NCBI RefSeq assembly: GCF_963675165.1
Contig: NC_087379.1
Coordinates: 2,298,201 to 2,362,200 of the forward strand
DNA: 64,000 bases
DNA from: Halichondria panicea
Taxonomy: Eukaryota; Porifera; Demospongiae; Suberitida; Halichondriidae
Direction of reading: 5' to 3'
In this document: in pieces, positions 20,986-32,900 of the stretch
How the letters are laid out: each line of letters starts with the position of its first letter
How positions within the stretch are numbered: position 1 is the stretch's first letter
Notes under the pieces: model-generated
What the model was told of the DNA's origin: nothing
What the model saw: only the letters and a program-made list of their open reading frames with translations
The model's database searches: none
Translations under genes and position numbers: made by a program

Positions 20986-21622
20986 CTATAATATATCCTC
21001 CGCTACCACCATGGTTACATACCCCTTGGAGTAACCACAGTAGTGGAGGATATATGGATGCATATCCTCTTCTTAAGTGTGGTATATCCTATACTTGTGT
21101 TCCAAGTTTGTACTATTTCATAACAGTTAAAATTAATAGAAACTTGATTGTAACGATCAAACAGCAAATTTCCAGTGTAAATGTTAATTGAGCCAAAAAT
21201 GACGAGCATTCATTCCCTATAAGGAGTACAGTGCGTGTAATTGTGTTAATCACCACACTAACATAATTATACGGTATAATTACGCACAATAGTCTAAGTG
21301 GTATAGCGCATGTGACTCACATGCATATTTTCACACAATAGTCTATTGTTGACATACAGTATACAGTATGCTATACAGGACAGTGTCCAAGAATCGAGTT
21401 GGTGAAGCTGCTGTTCATTTTAACTGACTTTGTGGTGAGTAAAACCCTAACCTACCTTGACTTGGCATGTTAGGTGGCCTATAATTGTAACTAGCTTAAG
21501 CCTAAAATGATGACATTAACATAAAATTATGGCATACTGTTTAATAAGAAAATTCATGAGCTATAATTTGACTAATATTCATTGTCAGGTTCATTGATCC
21601 ATTAAAAACTTACCATAAAGCT

Positions 21623-21723
21623 TAGCCTCGACCCCAGGCCGATCCGTCCCCAATTGAACGCTAGGTCGCCTGTATTTTTCAACTTCGTTCTATTAAAAAA
21701 AAATCGGCCTGGGACCGAGGCTA
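21623..21723. mobile_element. TAGCCTCG foldback MITE with 9-bp target duplication
   Basis: Begins TAGCCTCGACCCCAGGCCGA and ends TCGGCCTGGGACCGAGGCTA. The same 9 bases, CATAAAGCT, flank it on both sides (21614-21622 and 21724-21732). Total 101 bp, no reading frame. Confidence 0.88.
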
Positions 21724-22997
21724 CATAAAGCTAAGCTATAAAATTTTTCAGAAGATATTACTCTAACCAAAAGTGTACCTAAAAACCAGTAAATCATGTG
21801 AGACCCATAAAGAGATAGTCAGATACCTAAACCATTGAACAATTATGTGATGAAGTCTAGGACCTTAGCTGTACAAGATTACTGTTTTATTACTTTAACC
21901 GATTACCCACTATAACAATTTGCTGTTGTTCTATTAACCACCACAAACACACCACCTTATGTTTCCATGGAAACATTTTTGGGTATATGTTGTAGCTTGG
22001 TCATTCACCAACACATTCGTGGTTGAGCAGTATTTAGTGATTTCGAATTCGTGGATAATATTTTCGTGGTTGCTGCTTGCACTGCAGGTAAAGGTAGGCA
22101 AGGTCGCTTCATTCGTGGGTAAAATATTCATGGTCAGAGCTTCCACGACAAAAACCACAAAAACCATGAATATTTTGCCCCACGAAAATTACCAGCTATA
22201 CGGTAGTGTTTTAATTAGCATGACTGCATGCGCAACTTTATAAACAGTGCCATAGTCACTGTGCATGTATTTTATTGTAAAGAAACAGCAGAAGTGTAAA
22301 TGATGTTCAGCCAAAACTGACAAGCATTAATTTTGGATTAACAATTACACACACTGACTGTGTGTGTGCTCCCTAGGCACCACTAACATAATAGGCATTT
22401 AGTGCGCTCTATAGTCTATATATACAATATAGTCACATTATAAAATGCACAATAGCTGGCAGCACATGTGAGCTTCCACATAATTGTCTATTGTTGACAT
22501 ACAAGATAAGACACATGACACAAACCACAAGACACAATACACAAGACATAAGACAGTGTCCATGCAAGAATCGAGTTGGTGAAGCTGCCAATTAATTTTG
22601 ACTGACTTTATGTTACCTTGACATGGTATGTTATGTGGCCTGTGTATAAGAGCTTATTATGTAAGCCTATACACGATCGTGAACGTTAACATAGCGTACT
22701 GTGTTATAAGAATTCATGAGCTATATTTGACAGTAAATATTCATAGCCAGGATAACAAACTGCATGGTCTATTAAAAAGCATTATAAAATCACAGCCCTG
22801 TGAAAAAACCACAACAGCTTGGTGAAATGCATTCAACAATCATATTTTGAGCTTGAAATTTTCACATGTTTGAGAAATAATAATGCTACTGTATACCTTC
22901 GTATAAAAGCTCATTGTGTTTGTATGCATAACATTTATGAGACTGGGTAATTTCTCCTTCATATGGGGCAAAATGTTTTGTGAATTATTTGCAGACA

Positions 22998-25900
22998 ATG
23001 GCTGCCCCACCATCTGCCCTACCACATTGTAAAGAGCTTGAGAAGGTAAGACACCAAAAAGATATTCAACACTAAAAATTGTGACCACATGCAGAAAGTG
23101 TTCAACGACCCGATTCATGGCCACATCAGACTGCATCCACTTTTGGTGAAGATCATTGACACTCCTCAATTCCAACGCCTTCGCTACATCAAGCAGCTGG
23201 GAGGAAATTGCTTTGTGTACCCAGGAGGCTCACATAGCCGCTTTGAGCACTCTATAGGGTAAGGGGATCGATATTATGAGCTTCATGCCATGGAATATTA
23301 TAGGATGTATACCCTGCATAATTACATGAAGTCATGGTTTCCACATTAATTATACCATTATACAGGGTAGCTCATCTTGCTGGTAAGCTGGTGGAAAAAC
23401 TCCAGCATGATCAGCCTAAGCTCAAAATCACCACCGAAGATGTGCTTTGTGTGAAGATTGCTGGCCTCTGTCATGATCTAGGTATAATAATTATGCCTCG
23501 AGGCGTAGCCGCACGAGGGATACGGATACGGTAAAGCTGACTGTGTGTGTGTCTGTGTGTGTGTCTGTGTGTCTGTTCCAGCTGTAACTGCTCAACGGTT
23601 GCAATGCGACGAAAACTAACAGCTTCTATAGGCTTCTAGCCACGTTCTCTTGGATTTTGATTCGTGGATTAGCAAACTAAAGCTTCTTTCTCGAGTTATG
23701 GCTAGTTTGACTCACATTGAAGGCTGTTGCAGTCTCTTCAGAATCTTTCATAGCATCATCTGTCCGCACAAACTTTCTATTCAACATATGAGTTAGCCTT
23801 GCACTAAAGCGCTAGCTTTTTGTTAGCTACAAGACTCAGAAAATACCTGTTAAAACAGCTAGCTAGCAGTAGCCATTTGTGAAATTGATCTCTTTGGACA
23901 CACCCTTTAATTATTCCTATGAATGTAATGCGCATGCGCGCTCATTCCCCAGATCCAGATCCTCCTGGCAGAATCATATTTTTCTTGAGGGCCTGGTAAG
24001 CCACAAAACACTACTATAGATAACAATATGTATGTACACAAGTCTTTTCTTCTTAAATATTATAATTATACACTGCATGAACTACAGATCCAATTTTCTT
24101 CTTTCTTGAGGTCCTGGTATTAAAGCCACATAATACAACAATAGATGCATGTAATAAGTCTTTTCTTCTCAGTGACTTTATATAAATAAGCTAACTTTAT
24201 GAAATAATTATGCACTTCCGCTTATAATTAATTGAAAACAAAATCTTCTTCTTTGTTGCTTCCTAGATCCTTGAGGTCCTGGTATAAGCAGCCACAAAAC
24301 ACAACAATGATACCATAATTATACAATTGCAAGTCAGTTTTAGACAGATTATTTTATACACTTTTTCCTCTTCTATACTTTCTCTTCTATACTTTTGAGC
24401 GAAAGCAAATCATGGCGAGAGGCATTAGCACAGCGCCAGCTTGAACACTAGTTATTATATAAAAAACATAGATTGCATGAATCATTGTAATACCATGCAG
24501 GTCATGGGCCCTTCTCACATGTTTGGGGTATCAAAGTCATTCCAGGAATGAGGGAAGGAAAACCTGAATGGGAGGTGAGTTAACTTAAAAATGTATGCTT
24601 TTTCAAGCCTTGCTTTATTTTCTTTTACATGTAATAGCATGAGCAAGGGTCGTTAAAGATGTTTGACTATCTCATTGAACAAAATCATCTCATGGAAGAG
24701 TTCAAAAAGTATGACCTGTCTGATAAAACAGATGACATTGTGTTCATTAAGGAGCTGATTGATCCCAAGGAGATGTCTTATCGTGATAAATCGACTGATT
24801 CTGCCAAGCTTATTGAGGATTGGCCACACAAAGGACGAACAGTTGAAAAGAGTTTTCTCTATGAGGTAAATTAACTTTTTAGTGTTAATATTGACGCTTG
24901 ATGGATACATGCATTCTTCCAATAGATTGTTGCAAACAAGAGGAATAAAGTTGATGTGGACAAATGGGACTACTTCAAGAGGGACTGCCACCATCTTGGT
25001 CTCACTTGCGTCTTTGACATTGACAGAGCTATGCAGTTCATTCGTGTTCTCAAGCCAGATGGTGAACGTCTGCAGATCTGCTTCAGGGACAAGGTGCGTA
25101 GTTAATTAATAAAGTAGGAGACGAATCTCGTTTTTGATCTGTTCTTATAGGAGGCAAGGAATATCTTTCAGATGTTTCAGACTCGGGAGTTGCTGCACAG
25201 GCATGTTTATAAGCACAAAACTACCAGACTGATCGAGGATATGCTTGCAAAGGCTCTTATCTTAGCAGACCAGTCTGGACTGTTCACTATTCCAACAGGA
25301 AGGATCGAGTAAGTGAACAGGATGTGTGTTATGTTACTATTAAAAACGGTAGACTCTATATAATTTTATTCCAGCTGTAACTGCTCAACGGCTACAGCTT
25401 CTATATTGGCTTCTAGCCACGTTCTTTTGGCAAATTTGATTCAGTTTACTGTATATCCTTCGTACAGCTACGCCTCGATGCAAAATTATAGTGAGAATCA
25501 GGCGCCTTTCCTATGCATTAGAGAGTTTGTCCGAGCACTTTACCAGAGGTCATTGCACAATATATACGTCAGTGTCAAAACCTCCAACAGGTCAATGCGG
25601 ACGCTTGATTAGCAGCTATGAATTTTTTTGGTTTGCCCCAAGAACGTTGCTATAAAAGAACAAGAAAAAGGGTTGCATTGCACAGCACTATAAATTATTA
25701 TAGTGCAGTCAACTCAGCTTACTATAAGCTCCTTGTCTGGCTAACAATAGCCACATGCAGTTAGGCTGACTAACGCTAGCTATAATGCGTCCTACTGCAT
25801 AGAACGCATACGCTTCTTGTCATTATTTTAATTTTGTCAATCCTTGATCTGATTGGTCTGAGAGCGTGCTAAGTTAGCTAGCCCTCTATTTCTGACTCCA

Positions 25901-26976
25901 CCATTCCATACATCATTATACAATCAATTTGATGTAAATTTGCTATAGTACCCTAAAAACAAGAAAAACCTTCACCCGTTATACTCATTATTGCAGTGAA
26001 AATGGAACCGTTGTTGAGAAAAAAATGTCCGAGTTCACTGACAAGCCGATGTACGGACCAGATGAAGAGCTTTACACCAACTTGACCGATCATGTTTTCC
26101 AGCTGATACTAAGCACTAGTGTCAGTGAAGAAGACAGTAGGGAAAGTGCAAAGAAGCTAAAGGAAGTATGTATTAGTCTAACCAAAAATTACAAGCATGC
26201 ATCAACTATATCTGTAGGCTAAAGATATTCTGGTAAAACTCCAGAAGAGAGAGCTGTACAAGTTCCTAGGAGAAGTTCCTTTGTCGTCAAACCTTGTGAG
26301 AATAATTACGAATTTAAGTATTGTAAGAGAAAATCAGCTGCATATTAATTACCCTGAGGCTCTGCATGAGAACAAAAAAGTAAATAATTTGTGTGCACAT
26401 GTATAGGACACAATATTGCAAGACTTCTTGAAGGATTCAGCTATTACAGAAGAAGACGTTTTCCTTGATGAGGTGTCATTTGATTTTGGTATGAAGGAGA
26501 AGAATCCGTTTGATCACATAATGTTCTTCCCAAAGCACCACGACCAAGATGAAGAGCCAGAGCCTGATTGGATCGAACTAGCAGATGTGTCCAGTTTTCT
26601 CCCTGCAAAATTTAAAGAGATTGTAGTGAGGTTCTACTGCAAAAACGCTGACAAGTTTGATGAAGCCAAAAGGTTTGGGCATTTCACAGTATTTTTTAGC
26701 TTGCTATAACTAACTTCAATTTTGTAGCGTCTTTAAGAAGTGGGCTGAAAAGTATAGGACACAGCTGAGGTCCAAGGTGAATTAATTTTCTATACATGTA
26801 TCATTTGAGCCATTGTTTTCTTTTTCGTACAGGACAAACAAGGTGGTGCCACACCAGATGCCGAGAATGGTCAACAACATGATGAAGAGAAAGATAACCA
26901 AAGTGCCACACCAGATAAGAATGGACCTGGAGAGAAACAATTAGCTGATCCCTCAAGGCGTAAAATCCAGTTCTAA
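22998..26976 (+). CDS. SAMHD1: SAMHD1-like HD-domain dNTP triphosphohydrolase without SAM domain
   Basis: SAMHD1 enzymes hydrolyse dNTPs to nucleosides plus triphosphate and control dNTP pools. Twelve exons: 22998-23045, 23095-23258, 23366-23481, 24501-24574, 24638-24865, 24926-25093, 25151-25308, 25997-26165, 26218-26295, 26407-26672, 26728-26776, 26833-26976; 553 residues. The HD core begins at once ([17 protein letters not shown] from residue 17). Metal-binding residues are visible: His68 in SRFEHS, His107-Asp108 in LCHDLG followed by HGPFSH, and the Asp of KRDCHHLG at about 230. The C-terminal lobe has [12 protein letters not shown], as in the animal family, and the end SRRKIQF resembles the vertebrate tail. 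Sixteen residues replace the usual N-terminal SAM domain of about 110 residues. An upstream SAM exon could have been missed, but an ATG with good context opens exon 1 and none was seen upstream. Confidence 0.93.
23481..23960. repeat. Dispersed repeat family, copy 2, in SAMHD1-like intron 3
   Basis: Contains GTGTGTCTGTGTGTCTGTTC, AGCTTCTATAGGCTTCTAGC, TTGATTCGTGGATTAGCAAA and TTGCACTAAAGCGCTAGCTT. The block from about 23630 to 23880 recurs in reverse at about 59090-59330. Related fragments are at 16379, 25377 and 56465. Confidence 0.65.
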
Positions 26977-27156
26977 CAAAGAACTAAACTACAGAGCGTT
27001 AAATATAATTAATATAGTGAGTGTTAACAATTAGCAATGTTATTTTTATGAGCAAACATTCAGATAGGTCTAGGTCTAGTGATTTAGTAGGCAATTAGAT
27101 CTACATGTATATAATTATATATAGCATGAGAGAACATTTTATATCTAGTCTATACC

Positions 27157-27218
27157 TAGCCTCGACTCAAGGCCGCTTGAAAAAGGCGCCTTTTTCAAGC
27201 GGCCTTGAGTCGAGGCTA
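27157..27218. mobile_element. Perfect 62-bp palindromic TAGCCTCG element with 9-bp target duplication
   Basis: Starts TAGCCTCGACTCAAGGCCGC, is centred on GGCGCC, and mirrors itself exactly to end CGAGGCTA. Both flanks read GTCTATACC (27148-27156 and 27219-27227). It lies about 180 bp past the SAMHD1-like stop codon, so it may fall within the 3' UTR. Confidence 0.92.
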
Positions 27219-29241
27219 GTCTATACCTTATTGATGAATCCAGTGGAAAAATATTGTTGCACAGATTGATAGGCCTCAACTTCACAAGGAAGGTGTAGTT
27301 TGAACCCACTGCAATGGATGTGGAAGGGGGGGGGGCATGGTATCTTACTAAGTGTGCCACTGTTGAGCTGAGTTACCAATTAAGTAATTCTTTGGAAGTC
27401 AGATGGTGAAGAGTCTAGTGTGGCCATAATTAGTATACAATTGGTCTTCAATCCATTAGATGATAGAGAAGTTCTCTTCTATCTATAGTTAGTCAATTGT
27501 GGTCGCTCCCCAAATCCTTGTGGATCATAGTTTTGTGTGTACGTATGTACTAGCTAAAGTTGCTAGCCAAGTAACCGCCTTCACAATTAAGCAGCTAGTC
27601 TCGAATTCCAGCCGGTAGCGTGGGACTGAGAGGGAGAAAACTTCTCTCCCTCTCCCTCACGCTACTAATCAAAATGACAATGATTAATTAAACTTGTACC
27701 AAGCAAGAAAAAACTCTCTCTTGCTTTATACAGGAGCTTTTTAAGAATGCTATCTTCAGTTTGGCCCTATTATATGAGCAAGCTTTATATGTAGGATAGA
27801 TAATAATAATACATACATGGTAACTTTCTTTTGCAAGTCTGCAATTCACTTGTATGTGTATGTGTGCATGTATAAATCTACATAAGCTACTAGCTATAAT
27901 TATTATACATACATTATATCTATTTCCTGCATGCAGGCCTCCTAACATATCCTCAATGCAAGCCGAGTTTTCGCTTTAGTAGAATTAGGCAAACAACTAG
28001 TGTTCGCCTAACCGTTACAAATAGCGGCTGGAAACATTTTCTACCTCCAAACATGCATTTTCCTCTCAGCTTGCCCTGAAATATGAGTAGGTGTTCACCA
28101 CTGTCCACCGCATCCTGACGGATGAGATGAGATGTAAAGCCGGATGTCCCAGGGGATCTGACTCGATAAGCTTCAAGCTTCCTTCAGACCGTCATCAGTC
28201 ATGCACAACAGGAAAAAAAGTGAAAACTTTCGGCCTGGGATCGAGGCTAATCCTGAAGTAAAGTGGGCGTGGGGATGAGGCTATGGCAAAGTGGGGAAAC
28301 TTAAAGAATGGGAAATGATCGACCATGATTGTTGCTAAAAAGGATGTCAAAAGTTCAAAGGCAAAACATTAATGGCTGCTGCAACAGTGTAGCTTTGCAG
28401 CTCTTTTCTCACTCTTGCAGCTAACAGCCTTGCTCCCAGGCCGAAAGAACGGAAGGGAGACCTGGTGTCTATTGTATGTGCTTATTACTATGCCTCAGTT
28501 GGTTTGTGCATGCACAGCGAGGTCTACCTCTTTGCATGTGTGTAGACTGTTGGAGTAAAAGAGAGTATTGTGAGATGGTACCAATTATGAGACAGCTTTT
28601 TTTAAAAGGAGTCCTTTAGCTGTTCTTTCTGCAATTAGTTATAGTAATTGCACTACCTCTTTAGCCTCCCGCTTCACAGCCTCTCCTTTTTCTGTTCTTT
28701 GCCACACAGGTGAATAAGATAAAATACGTTGGAGGAACAAAGAAAAAAAAGACGAATCCTCCAAGAAAAAGGAGAGCTACCTGTACCGTGGATATATGCG
28801 TGTGTATTGTTATTGTACTACCTCGTGCAGTTGTATGTATTCCCTCGGGCTGCGCCCTCTAGGAATACGAACTGCCCTCGGTAGTACAAATCCAATACAC
28901 CCTTGATATCCATGGTACAACTATTACATATACGATATAGCAGAACAATAATCCAAGTTCTTTTCGTAATGCCTTGATTAACAATTGTTGTATACCATAG
29001 AGTTGGTTCAGCAGATCCCCTCGCAAAACCTATGCACATTCAGTTATGTTATATGAGATGCATTATCATATTTTAGTGTCAGAAATGTATATCATTTCTA
29101 CATTAAATTTCAAAGATGCGTTTCATTTAACATGTTTTGCTACTGTGTTTTTACTGTGTGGTTGTAATCAAATACGACTGAGTATTTGCCATATGATTGC
29201 CTAAGCAGAACTGAAGCTCAAACTAACTTGTTAGTGTGTGT

Positions 29242-29328
29242 TACATGCCCTAGGATTGTCTCACAATGATATCCATCTGGGGAATGTGTTGTTCAACACT
29301 CATATGTACCGACTCTGGTGGGCTTAGA
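29242..29328 (+). pseudogene. Relic of a protein-kinase-like catalytic loop
   Basis: The frame reads LHALGLSHNDIHLGNVLF and stops soon after, at TAG. The pattern HxDxxxxN within GLSHNDIHLGNVL is the catalytic loop of eukaryotic-type protein kinases. No DFG segment follows and no exon partners were found, so this looks like a decayed fragment. The match is short and could be chance. Confidence 0.4.
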
Positions 29329-29920
29329 TAGATTATTTTGTTAATGAAAGGTTTGCTTCATTCTGTACCGTTTCACCCAGCTGCATGTATGCACACCACC
29401 GACGACAAACACGTGTTCCACAACTGACGCCTCAAACTGGAACTGAAAGATGACGAAACCTATCACAATAGACAACGGAGTATGAACCACCTTGCATGCA
29501 TCACAGAAAACAAATTCGTAGCCACCCTAATTACTGAAGGGAAGTACGACCACCCGCTTTTGTATGAGATCCCAGAGGACAAAAAGACAATCTATTGGAA
29601 ACTCGACTAGAGGTAGCTTAAGACCTAGCCTCGAGACCATGCAGGCCGATCGGCTAGATCTAGCAACTTAAAGACGTTTAGTAGAAAGAATATATGTACG
29701 AACGAAAGAATTGTTACTGGTAGTTACTGGTAGTTACGTATGTACACATATTTTGTAATTGAACATAGCATTACGTAATTACAGTGTGAAACTACTAATT
29801 ATTCTCACATCCTTTCTTTGCGGATGTGGATTGATTCTAGGGGAAAGGTCGTCTTTAGAAAAACAGAGTAAAGGACTCAGAGAAACAAGAGTAGTTTGAG
29901 TAGTACTGGAGAGCCAGGTG

Positions 29921-32900
29921 ATGTTGTCTGAGCGCTATGAGACTACCTCGGGGGAAGAGAGTGGAGAGGTTGTAGAGGAGGAGAGAAGCGCACTCATTGT
30001 AGAGGTCTGAAAAACAAGTCTATAGCTAGCTAGCTAGTTCAGTTCAGGCAGTTCAGGCTTTATTAATTATGGTACTATATAAATATACCATGGTAGGATG
30101 GTAGGATGGTTTGCAGGTTTACATATTGCTCCCCCTACAGTGTACACACACGTGCGATGACACATTCTCCTTGTGTCTAGTCCAGGTCTACCCCATATTA
30201 TTTATACACACATTTAATATTGTCTACCCCTCACACAACACACACACACACACACACACGGGGGCACAGGAGACGGCCACAGATGGTGAGGTGTACAATG
30301 CCAAAGCGTGCCTGTCAGCCCGGTCATGCAAGCTGTGCCTTGCCATGTCCATCATTGCAATGGCCTTGGTGCTGGCTACTCTCATAGTAGTACTAGGTGA
30401 GCTACCGTTTTCACCCGAATTACCAGGACACTCTATTCTAAGGGACACTTCGGACTTACGTAATTTTTTTCATTCTATATTAAGGAACAACAGGAAATGT
30501 AAATATTTTTAGACGTCCTGATCTAATTAGAACGAAAAGAGCATGTTAGCTCGATAGAGACTCAAAACTCTTAGAAACTCTCTGGATTCTACTCTCTGGC
30601 ACCGTAATATGTCACTGACGGTTGAAGACACCTTTGTAGACATGGAACCCGCGTACACAGCTTCTAAACTGCACGAAAGACATCTTAGCTGGAGACGCTA
30701 GCCTCGGCCTGGAATCGAGGCCGTGTACATACTTAAATGGGGAAATATTCGTTCTAATTACTACGGGACACCCTAATACAAGGGACACTTCGACTTTAAC
30801 GTAATTTTTCTTGCTCTATTCCAAGGGACACTGCAAGCCGTAATTATTTTTTTGTGTCCCGGTAATTCGGGTGAATACGGTACTGGCATTACCATGGGGA
30901 TGCTGTTGTCTGAACAGTGTGTACTATTTGTAATTCATGGCCAGGAAATGGTCTTAATTTCACTGGTTGAATAATGCCATGTAGTTTCCTTCTCCATACA
31001 GTTTCTAACACACACAGTCGTGTATTGCAAATTTGTCCCTTCATTTATACAACCACCCACACCCACACCTCACACACACACACACACACACACAACACAC
31101 ACACAGTGGCTGGTATCAGTGGTCGTGTGGAGAGGTCCTGTAATGGTATCACCCTCGACGATGTGTTCAACAGTGACTTCAGGTACTCCACCTACTCTGG
31201 GAAATGGACAAGTACGTTGTTACTATACCTACAAATATGACACAAAAATGACACAAATATGGGGCTCTTACCAGTTCCACAAGCCAGCTATTGATTGTAT
31301 GAGGTGTTTTGCCAATAGTACAATGCATGGTTGGTACACCACAAGGGCCCGGTAGGAAGTGGTGTGGTGCTGTCTGACTAGGATGTGTGGAGAGGAATCA
31401 CTTTTCATGTGGCTAGCTTTATCCCACTGTTTAATCTTTTGACCACTAGACAGTCGTAGGAATGCAATTCCTTAGATTACATGTACCCTTGTAATATGGT
31501 GTTACGTGTGCAATACTGGATCCACCCCCGACCCCCCCACACACACACAGGCACAGGTCAGTTGGTCCACTTGTCCCACAATCACGGGTTGCTACTATTC
31601 GACCCCACCACCAACCACACCTCAACTGTCATCACCCTAGACGAACTGGTGAGTGTGTCTATCCTTAATTAGTGGCTTCCCTCAGATCAACTGTAACACA
31701 CTTTCAGAGCTTGCTGCAATAACAACAGCTAGAATTGCAGTTTGCAGTTGGTGATCATTTATTTTAAAAAGGATCACATTCATTTGCCAGTATGCTAGAC
31801 ACCTGAGCAAACTATAGTACATGACTGTACACATGCACTGTATCTAACCCCCTCCCTCCAGAACAATATTGCTGCCACCCACGGCAAGGTGACGGACTTT
31901 AAGCTCTGCCCAAAGTTTACCTCTACCAACCAGGAGCTCCTATTGACAGCCAACCGGGAGAAGGTCTACAGACACTCCTCACTGGCCGACTACATCCTCT
32001 ACAGTAACGGGTAGGTCATGTGACAATCACACGCTACTGAACTATGTATTTAGCAAGACCTGTAAAGAAAGTACAATGCATGTGTATAGCATAACTATAT
32101 ACAATGTAGCTCTAATTTGACTTTGCAACTCTAGCCAAACTGTGTTTGCTTACCATTCTCTTACCCTTTTCTGCCTCCAGGGAGGTGTTCAATGTGACGA
32201 GGCCCTCGGGGCTGGAGGGTAGTAAGATCCAGTACGCTGACTGGAGCCCCACTGGACTGCTTATTGTAAGAGCTGCCACAATATATATTAATAGCCTATA
32301 ACATTATTATACCAAAAATACATTCAAAATTATGGTCGCCCTGCATGAATAAGTAAGTCTGTTTAATACTTCATAAACTCTCTACATGTATAGCATGTAG
32401 TTTGTCCTGTGTGAAGCCACCTCATTATAATTACAGCCACTGTTGGTGTAGAACTAACCCTGACTGATTTTTCTGACTAACGACTTACAAGTACCAACGC
32501 CTTATGTTGTGCCAACACACAGGCAATGGTGATAGACTACAATATATACCTCTTTGACACATCATCTCCTTCTTCCGAGCCTGTTACCGTGACAACTGAT
32601 GGCTCCGAGACGGGGCTGTACAATGGCATACCTGACTGGGTCTATGAAGGTGAGTGTAGCATTGAAATTAATTTAATTGCAATGTTGTGTTTAGATCAAT
32701 GATTGCGTTCGGGTTCAGTCTTGTAGAAAGAGCATTGGTTTGATAGGGTGAAAATAATGGGCCCTGTTTTGAAAGCTAACTTTGAGAGTGCTCATAACTT
32801 GAGTGCTCATAACTTGAGTAGGATTGTGTATTTTAATTCACAATTAAAAGGTGTATTTTTTAGCCCTTTGAAATACCTATCGAATCCAAAGTAGTGTAAT

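Larger units (their letters stand above)
19719..22815. repeat. Three degenerate direct copies of a 450-600 bp segment upstream of the SAMHD1-like gene
   Basis: Copies at about 19719-20280, 21160-21610 and 22204-22815 share the ordered blocks GTGTTTTAATTAGCATGA (copies 1 and 3), AATGATGTTCAGCCAAAA, GTGCGTGTAATTG, TCTATTGTTGACAT, GAGTTGGTGAAGCTGC, AATTCATGAGCTATA and TATTCATAGCCAGG. The third copy ends about 180 bp before the start codon of the next gene. No exon sequence is recognisable inside the copies. Confidence 0.65.
18761..22997. other. Gene-poor interval between ACSBG and the SAMHD1-like gene
   Basis: AT-rich, repeat-dense DNA with no coding exon that I can support. It holds three degenerate copies of one segment (19719-20280, 21160-21610, 22204-22815), a partial copy of an inverted-repeat transposon (20670-20985), a TAGCCTCG foldback element (21623-21723), and a region near 21940-22203 with AACCACCACAAAC and an ACGAAAATTACC...ATACGGTA end typical of the TACCGTA elements. 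Confidence 0.6.
26977..29920. other. Repeat-rich interval between SAMHD1-like and DPP4-like genes
   Basis: No intact gene was seen. Contents: a perfect 62-bp palindromic element (27157-27218); a rearranged piece of the dispersed repeat family (about 28300-28560, with GATCGACCATGATTGTTGCT); a lone TAGCCTC-type end near 28229-28245 and another near 29629-29650; and a kinase-like relic (29242-29328). At 29401-29612 a frame with one internal stop ends IPEDKKTIYWKLD-stop; I do not recognise it. Confidence 0.55.
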
